Notes under the pieces: generated by a model
What the model was told of the DNA's origin: nothing
Database searches by the model: none
Seen by the model: only the letters and a program-made list of their open reading frames with translations
Shown here: positions 60,361-64,000 of the stretch, in pieces
Position numbering within the stretch: position 1 is the first letter of the stretch
Layout of the letters: each line of letters begins with the position of its first letter
Source: Phycisphaerae bacterium
GTDB taxonomy: Bacteria; Planctomycetota; Phycisphaerae; Phycisphaerales; Phycisphaeraceae
Length of the DNA stretch: 64,000 nucleotides
Assembly (NCBI GenBank): GCA_030425705.1
Contig: JAUHZU010000001.1
Span: 310,001-374,000, forward strand
Direction of reading: 5' to 3'
Translations under genes and position numbers: made by a program

Positions 60361-61347
60361 TTATGCCGCACCGGCGGGCACGGGGTCGCCCAGCGCATGC
60401 CCCGAGCGCGGCGCGGCACGCCGCCGGCCGACGAACCGGTCGAACGGGATCCACAAGGCGTAGAGCAGGATGAACTGCTGAAACGTCGCGCCCATCGTGA
60501 CCAGGATTCCGACGTGGAAGCCCAGCCCGGCCAGGAAGTACAGCGGGCGGACCAGCCGGACCAGCTTGAACCGGTCGAACAGGATGAGGATGAACGTCGC
60601 CTCGAAGACGAGCGTGCTCGCCGCGAGGAACATGCATACCTCGCGGGGCTGCTGCGCGAACCAGATGCCCAGCGGCCGGTCGAATCGGATGCCGTCCCGC
60701 AGCAGGTAGGTCTGCAGCGTGTAGCCGTTGATCCAGTGCAGCCCGCCGCCGGTGACCTTGGAGAAGAACGCCTCGAGGTAGGCGATCGCGAGCATCCACT
60801 GCCCGAGGAGGATCGGCCAGGTGGCCGTGTCCATCGTTGTCTCGGGCCCCCAGGCGCCGGGGTCTCTGCGTCGCCCCAGCCAGCTATCGATCGAGTAGCA
60901 CCGGCCCAGCGGGGCGAACGCGAAGACCAGCAGCAGGATCCGGTAGAGCGCTTCGGGGTGGTGGACCTCGCCGTAGGAGTAGCGGAACGAGACCATCAGC
61001 AGGTTGCCCAGCCCGAAGAGGAACATGCTGGTGCGGGTGCGGAACCCGATCAGCGCGAGGAGCCCCGCCGCGTGGGTCAGCCACCACAGCGACTCGACGA
61101 ACGCGGGCGTGCGCAGCAGCTCCTCTGTGAAGACAAGCAGCAGCAGCCGGGTCCACCACATCGGCTCGATGAAGCCGTCGGCGCTGAGCAGGTGGCGCTG
61201 GTCGGCAAGGGACTCGCGGAAGACCGTGAGCTGCGCCGCGACGAAGATGATCCGCAGCACCGCGAGGCGCACGGGCGTGGTCGTCGGGAAGAAGTATGAC
61301 GACCAGAGCCCCGACAAGCCGGGCCGGCGAACGGTTTCGCTATGCAT
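60361..61347 (-). CDS. HTTM domain membrane protein (vitamin K-dependent carboxylase-like)
   Basis: 328 residues from the ATG at 61347; the long frame upstream reads into an unrelated region. Many hydrophobic segments, with PVRLAVLRIIFVAAQLTVF near the start, LLALIGFRTRTSMFLFGLG, GQWMLAIAYLEAFFSKVTGGGLHWINGYTLQTYLL and FHVGILVTMGATFQQFI, which matches the HTTM (horizontally transferred transmembrane) domain derived from vitamin K-dependent gamma-carboxylases. It overlaps the preceding small gene by 8 bases. HTTM and DCC proteins often travel together, and a DCC gene lies divergently at 62001. Activity is unknown. Confidence 0.86.
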   Translation of the reverse strand: MHSETVRRPGLSGLWSSYFFPTTTPVRLAVLRIIFVAAQLTVFRESLADQRHLLSADGFIEPMWWTRLLLLVFTEELLRTPAFVESLWWLTHAAGLLALIGFRTRTSMFLFGLGNLLMVSFRYSYGEVHHPEALYRILLLVFAFAPLGRCYSIDSWLGRRRDPGAWGPETTMDTATWPILLGQWMLAIAYLEAFFSKVTGGGLHWINGYTLQTYLLRDGIRFDRPLGIWFAQQPREVCMFLAASTLVFEATFILILFDRFKLVRLVRPLYFLAGLGFHVGILVTMGATFQQFILLYALWIPFDRFVGRRRAAPRSGHALGDPVPAGAA

Positions 61348-61840
61348 CGTCCGCCCCCTCGCCGGCGGGTGGCTCCGCGGGGTGTTCGTTTTCGGGCGGA
61401 TCGTCGAGGCGGACCGTGCGTTCGTCCGTCTCGCGTTCGATCCCGTCGTCGGCGATGCGGTGCGTCTCGATCGTGAAGTGTAGAGCGACCGGCTCGGCAC
61501 CGTCCCGATCACGGACGGCGGAGGCGACCCGCCGCAGGGCATCGGCCCGGTGCTCCTCGACGAGGGCGCTGCCCGGTTCGGCGAGGATGCGCTTCACGGT
61601 CGCGTCCTCCCAGGCAAAGCGCTTGATGCCCAGGTACTCGGCCGAGACGTCGATCCGCCGGCCGTCGGGCAACTCGGCCACCATCTGGTACATCCGTGCC
61701 TCGACCGGCGGGCCGTAGGCGCGGCGGTACATCGGGTAGTTCACGAAGGGGTAGAACCGCGTGCCGGCAAAGTACGCGACGCTCTGCATCGTCACGCATA
61801 CGACGATGACGGCCGAGATGGCGGTGTGCTGCGGTTTCAT
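61340..61840 (-). CDS. Small membrane-anchored protein of unknown function, partner of HTTM gene
   Basis: 166 residues from the ATG at 61840. An N-terminal hydrophobic helix (ISAVIVVCVTMQSVAYFAG) acts as anchor or signal; the rest, FYPFVNYPMYRRAYGPPVEA, IDVSAEYLGIKRFAWEDATV and a Glu/Asp-rich C-terminus, is predicted to lie outside the membrane. Its end overlaps the start of the HTTM gene by 8 bases (ATGCATAG), so the two must be co-translated. I do not recognise a family name, but the FVNYPMY string is shared by proteins found next to HTTM domains. Confidence 0.7.
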   Translation of the reverse strand: MKPQHTAISAVIVVCVTMQSVAYFAGTRFYPFVNYPMYRRAYGPPVEARMYQMVAELPDGRRIDVSAEYLGIKRFAWEDATVKRILAEPGSALVEEHRADALRRVASAVRDRDGAEPVALHFTIETHRIADDGIERETDERTVRLDDPPENEHPAEPPAGEGADDA

Positions 61841-62000
61841 GATGCGGCCATGGCCCGGCGTCTGCGGGCGTCCCGCGGCTAAGATCGGAAGATCGGCCGG
61901 GGCCCGATGAAAAGGATGCACCCCGGGGCTGAATCGCCCGATCATCCCCCGGGAGGCGCGGCCTATGATGCTGTGCCCGCCGATGGGGACAAGACCAGCC

Positions 62001-62414
62001 ATGACCACCGAACCGGAATACATCTTCTACGACGGCGAGTGCGGGCTGTGCCACCGCTGGGTAAAGCGCGTGCTCGCCGCGGGGCCACGGGCCGAGCACT
62101 TCGTGTTCGCGCCGCTGCAGGGCGACTTTATCGGAACCCGGCTGAGCGACGAGAAGCGGCGAGCCCTCCCCGACTCGATCGTCGTCGAGACCGCGGACGG
62201 CCGGGTGCTGACCCGTTCGACGGCGGTGCTGCACGTGATGCGTCGGCTGGGCGGCGCGGCGGGTGTCCTGGCCAAGGCGGGGGGGCTGTTGCCCCGGCCG
62301 ATCCGAGACCTGGGGTACGCCGGCGTCGCCCGCATCCGCCACCACCTGTTCGCCCGGCCCGACGAGGCCTGCCCGCTGATGCCGCCGGAGATGCGAGCGC
62401 GGTTCCGCATGTAG
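62001..62414 (+). CDS. DCC family thiol-disulfide oxidoreductase-like protein (DUF393)
   Basis: 137 residues from the ATG at 62001 (an in-frame ATG at 61983 would add 6 residues). YDGECGLCHRWVKRVL is the DxxCxxC motif that names the family, followed by FAPLQGDF and VLTRSTAVLHVMRRLGG, all standard. A redox or thiol-transfer role is assumed from the thioredoxin-like fold. It lies 160 bases from the divergent small membrane-protein/HTTM pair, the common neighbour or fusion partner of DCC proteins, so the three are probably a functional unit. Confidence 0.86.
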   Translation: MTTEPEYIFYDGECGLCHRWVKRVLAAGPRAEHFVFAPLQGDFIGTRLSDEKRRALPDSIVVETADGRVLTRSTAVLHVMRRLGGAAGVLAKAGGLLPRPIRDLGYAGVARIRHHLFARPDEACPLMPPEMRARFRM

Positions 62415-62566
62415 CCGTCGGCCGTCCGGGGCGATATTCTCGGTCCCGGGTGACGCGCCTCCCAGCGGATCGTCGGCTTATCGACTCACACTCAGCATTG
62501 GCCCGATTGTGACGATGTAGACCTATAGTGGACCCGCCGGGCGGGCCCGGCCCCTGGGAGATTGGG

Positions 62567-63373
62567 ATGGACACGCTGCAGACACAAGCCCCCCCGGCCG
62601 CCGAGCCGGCACCTGCCTCGGTGCACGCGGGGGACGACCCGATGGCGATCCGCGACGAAGACCTCGCGGCGCTGCACGAGCCCTTCGACTCGTACTGGCA
62701 GGCCCCGGACGACGTCGAGGCCGGCTACACCAGCTTCTTCACCTACTACCAGGCGAACATCCTCCCGCACCTGCCCGCGGACAAAGACGCGCCGATCCTC
62801 TGCGTGAGCTGCGGCCCCGGCTACCTGGTCAACCTGCTCAAGGAACGCGGCTACCAGAACGTCACCGGTATCGACTCGGACCCGGACAAGGTGGCCTACG
62901 GCCAGGCCCGCGGGCTCGACTGCACCGCCGCCCGGTGCTTCGCGTACCTCCAGCAGCAGCAGCCGGAGACCTACGGCACGATCGTGCTCGAGCAGGAGCT
63001 CAACCACCTGACCCACAAAGAGTCGATCGCGTTCCTCAAGCTCTGCCACCGCGCGCTCAGGCCCGGCGGGACGATCTACGGCTACGGGCTCAACGGCGCG
63101 AACCCCATCGTCGGGGCCGAGAACCTTGCCCACAACATCGACCACTTCTCGACCTACGGCGAACACTCGCTCAAACAGGTCTTCATGCTCGGCGGCTTCC
63201 GCGACATCAAGCTGATGCCCCTGAAGCTCTACGTCTTCTGGAAGAACCCGCTGAACTATGTCGGCCTCGCGGTCACCGGCACGCTCGAGCTGTGGTACCG
63301 CGTGATCTTCAAGATGTACGGCAAGAACTGCAAGATCTTCACCAAGAAGATCGCCGCGGTCGCGAAGAAGTAG
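62567..63373 (+). CDS. Class I SAM-dependent methyltransferase
   Basis: 268 residues from the ATG at 62567, preceded by GGGAG at about 62556-62560. The Rossmann core shows motif I ILCVSCGPGYLVNLLKERG, the acidic residue in TGIDSDPDKVAYG, and motif IV-like GTIVLEQELNHLTHKESI, with LRPGGTIYGYGLNGAN following, as in many small-molecule or sugar methyltransferases. The C-terminal basic stretch (KMYGKNCKIFTKKIAAV) may help membrane association. Located between the DCC gene and a GT4 gene, it may methylate a saccharide of the same pathway. Substrate unknown. Confidence 0.85.
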   Translation: MDTLQTQAPPAAEPAPASVHAGDDPMAIRDEDLAALHEPFDSYWQAPDDVEAGYTSFFTYYQANILPHLPADKDAPILCVSCGPGYLVNLLKERGYQNVTGIDSDPDKVAYGQARGLDCTAARCFAYLQQQQPETYGTIVLEQELNHLTHKESIAFLKLCHRALRPGGTIYGYGLNGANPIVGAENLAHNIDHFSTYGEHSLKQVFMLGGFRDIKLMPLKLYVFWKNPLNYVGLAVTGTLELWYRVIFKMYGKNCKIFTKKIAAVAKK

Positions 63374-63426
63374 GCATTCCGAAACGAAACAACCCCGGGC
63401 CACAGGCAGACAAGGAACGGACCCAC

Positions 63427-64000
63427 ATGCGCATCCTCGCGGTCAACTACGAGTACCCGCCCCTGGGCGGCGGCGGCGGCGTGATCCTCAAAGACATCGT
63501 GGAAGAACTCGCGTCCCGCGGGCACGAGATGACCGTGCTGACCTCCGGGTTCGAGACGCTCAAGCCGGTCGAGCAGTTCGGCGACAACATCGAGGTCCAC
63601 CGCGTGCCCGTCTGGATGCGCAAGGAACTGCCGACCGCGACGATGCCGTCGATGCTGTCGTTTTGGCCGCTCGGCGTGAAGTACGGCAGGAAGCTGCTGA
63701 AGCAGAAGCAGTTCGACATCGTCAACTCTCACTTCATGGTCCCCAGCGGACCAGTCGGGCAGAAGCTCGCCGACCTCGCGGGCATCCCGCACGTCCTGAG
63801 CTTCCACGGCGGGGACATCTACGACCCGACCAAGAAGAACTCGCCGCACCGGCGGTGGATCCTCCGCAGGCTCGGGCGGAAGCTCCTGCTGGGCGCGACC
63901 GCCACGATCGGCCCGTCGCACGACATCATGAACAACGCCCGGAAGTACTACGTCCCGGGCCACGAGTTCGAGAACCATATCCCGCTGGGCATCAAGCCCA
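63427..64000 (+). CDS. GT4 glycosyltransferase, cut by the right edge of the window
   Basis: First 191 codons of a gene that runs past the window. ATG at 63427 with AAGGAA about 8 bases upstream. ILAVNYEYPPLGGGGGVILKD and ELASRGHEMTVLTSGFET are the typical N-terminal GT4 (GT-B) motif, with a poly-Gly loop; NSHFMVPSGPVGQKLA and LSFHGGDIYDPTKKN follow, then PSHDIMNNARKYY. The catalytic donor half lies beyond the window. It begins 53 bases after the methyltransferase, suggesting a second polysaccharide operon to the right. Confidence 0.88.
   Translation, partial: MRILAVNYEYPPLGGGGGVILKDIVEELASRGHEMTVLTSGFETLKPVEQFGDNIEVHRVPVWMRKELPTATMPSMLSFWPLGVKYGRKLLKQKQFDIVNSHFMVPSGPVGQKLADLAGIPHVLSFHGGDIYDPTKKNSPHRRWILRRLGRKLLLGATATIGPSHDIMNNARKYYVPGHEFENHIPLGIKP

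Overview
The window looks like a piece of a planctomycete chromosome, most likely from the class Phycisphaerae. The reasons are high GC content, secreted beta-repeat proteins that end in a type I dockerin module plus a PEP-CTERM sorting tail, prepilin-like proteins with the planctomycete-style N-terminus ([18 protein letters not shown]), a sigma factor/FecR pair, and a long exopolysaccharide cluster. The taxon is inferred from gene content only. I saw no rRNA, tRNA, CRISPR array, insertion sequence or phage gene.

Layout. 1-10.7 kb: three large secreted repeat proteins. The first is on the minus strand, carries an in-frame stop and runs off the left edge. The other two are a plus-strand pair with dockerin and PEP-CTERM ends. 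10.9-20.4 kb: amino-acid and peptide use, with an AGCS sodium:amino-acid symporter, two amidohydrolase-type genes (three modules, only one with an intact metal motif) and an S9 prolyl-oligopeptidase-type peptidase. 20.4-25.2 kb, minus strand: ECF sigma factor, FecR-type membrane protein with an NPCBM-like domain, PEP-CTERM protein and two prepilin-like proteins. 25.4-27.4 kb: a von Willebrand A protein and a small Rossmann-fold protein. 27.5-32.7 kb: an M20 hydrolase followed by astC-astA-astD type genes for succinyl-linked arginine/ornithine degradation. 32.8-39.4 kb: two divergent, clearly homologous right-handed beta-helix proteins, one with five added Ig-like repeats.

39.7-60.3 kb: a tightly packed plus-strand polysaccharide cluster with a Wzx-type flippase, a Wzy-type polymerase, eleven glycosyltransferases, a sulfotransferase, an acyltransferase, a Gfo/Idh/MocA dehydrogenase, a sugar epimerase and an asparagine synthetase-type amidotransferase. 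Many neighbours overlap by ATGA, TGATG or TAATG, so it is probably one long operon making a sulfated, acylated polymer. A priming glycosyltransferase, Wza/Wzc export genes and an exosortase are not in the window. 60.3-62.4 kb: an HTTM membrane protein, a small membrane-anchored partner and a divergent DCC-family thiol protein. 62.5-64 kb: a methyltransferase and a GT4 glycosyltransferase cut by the right edge, so polysaccharide genes probably continue.

Three intrinsic terminators stand out (about 25.3, 32.75 and 39.5 kb) and help to delimit transcription units. Gene functions are from family motifs read by eye; no database search was run.
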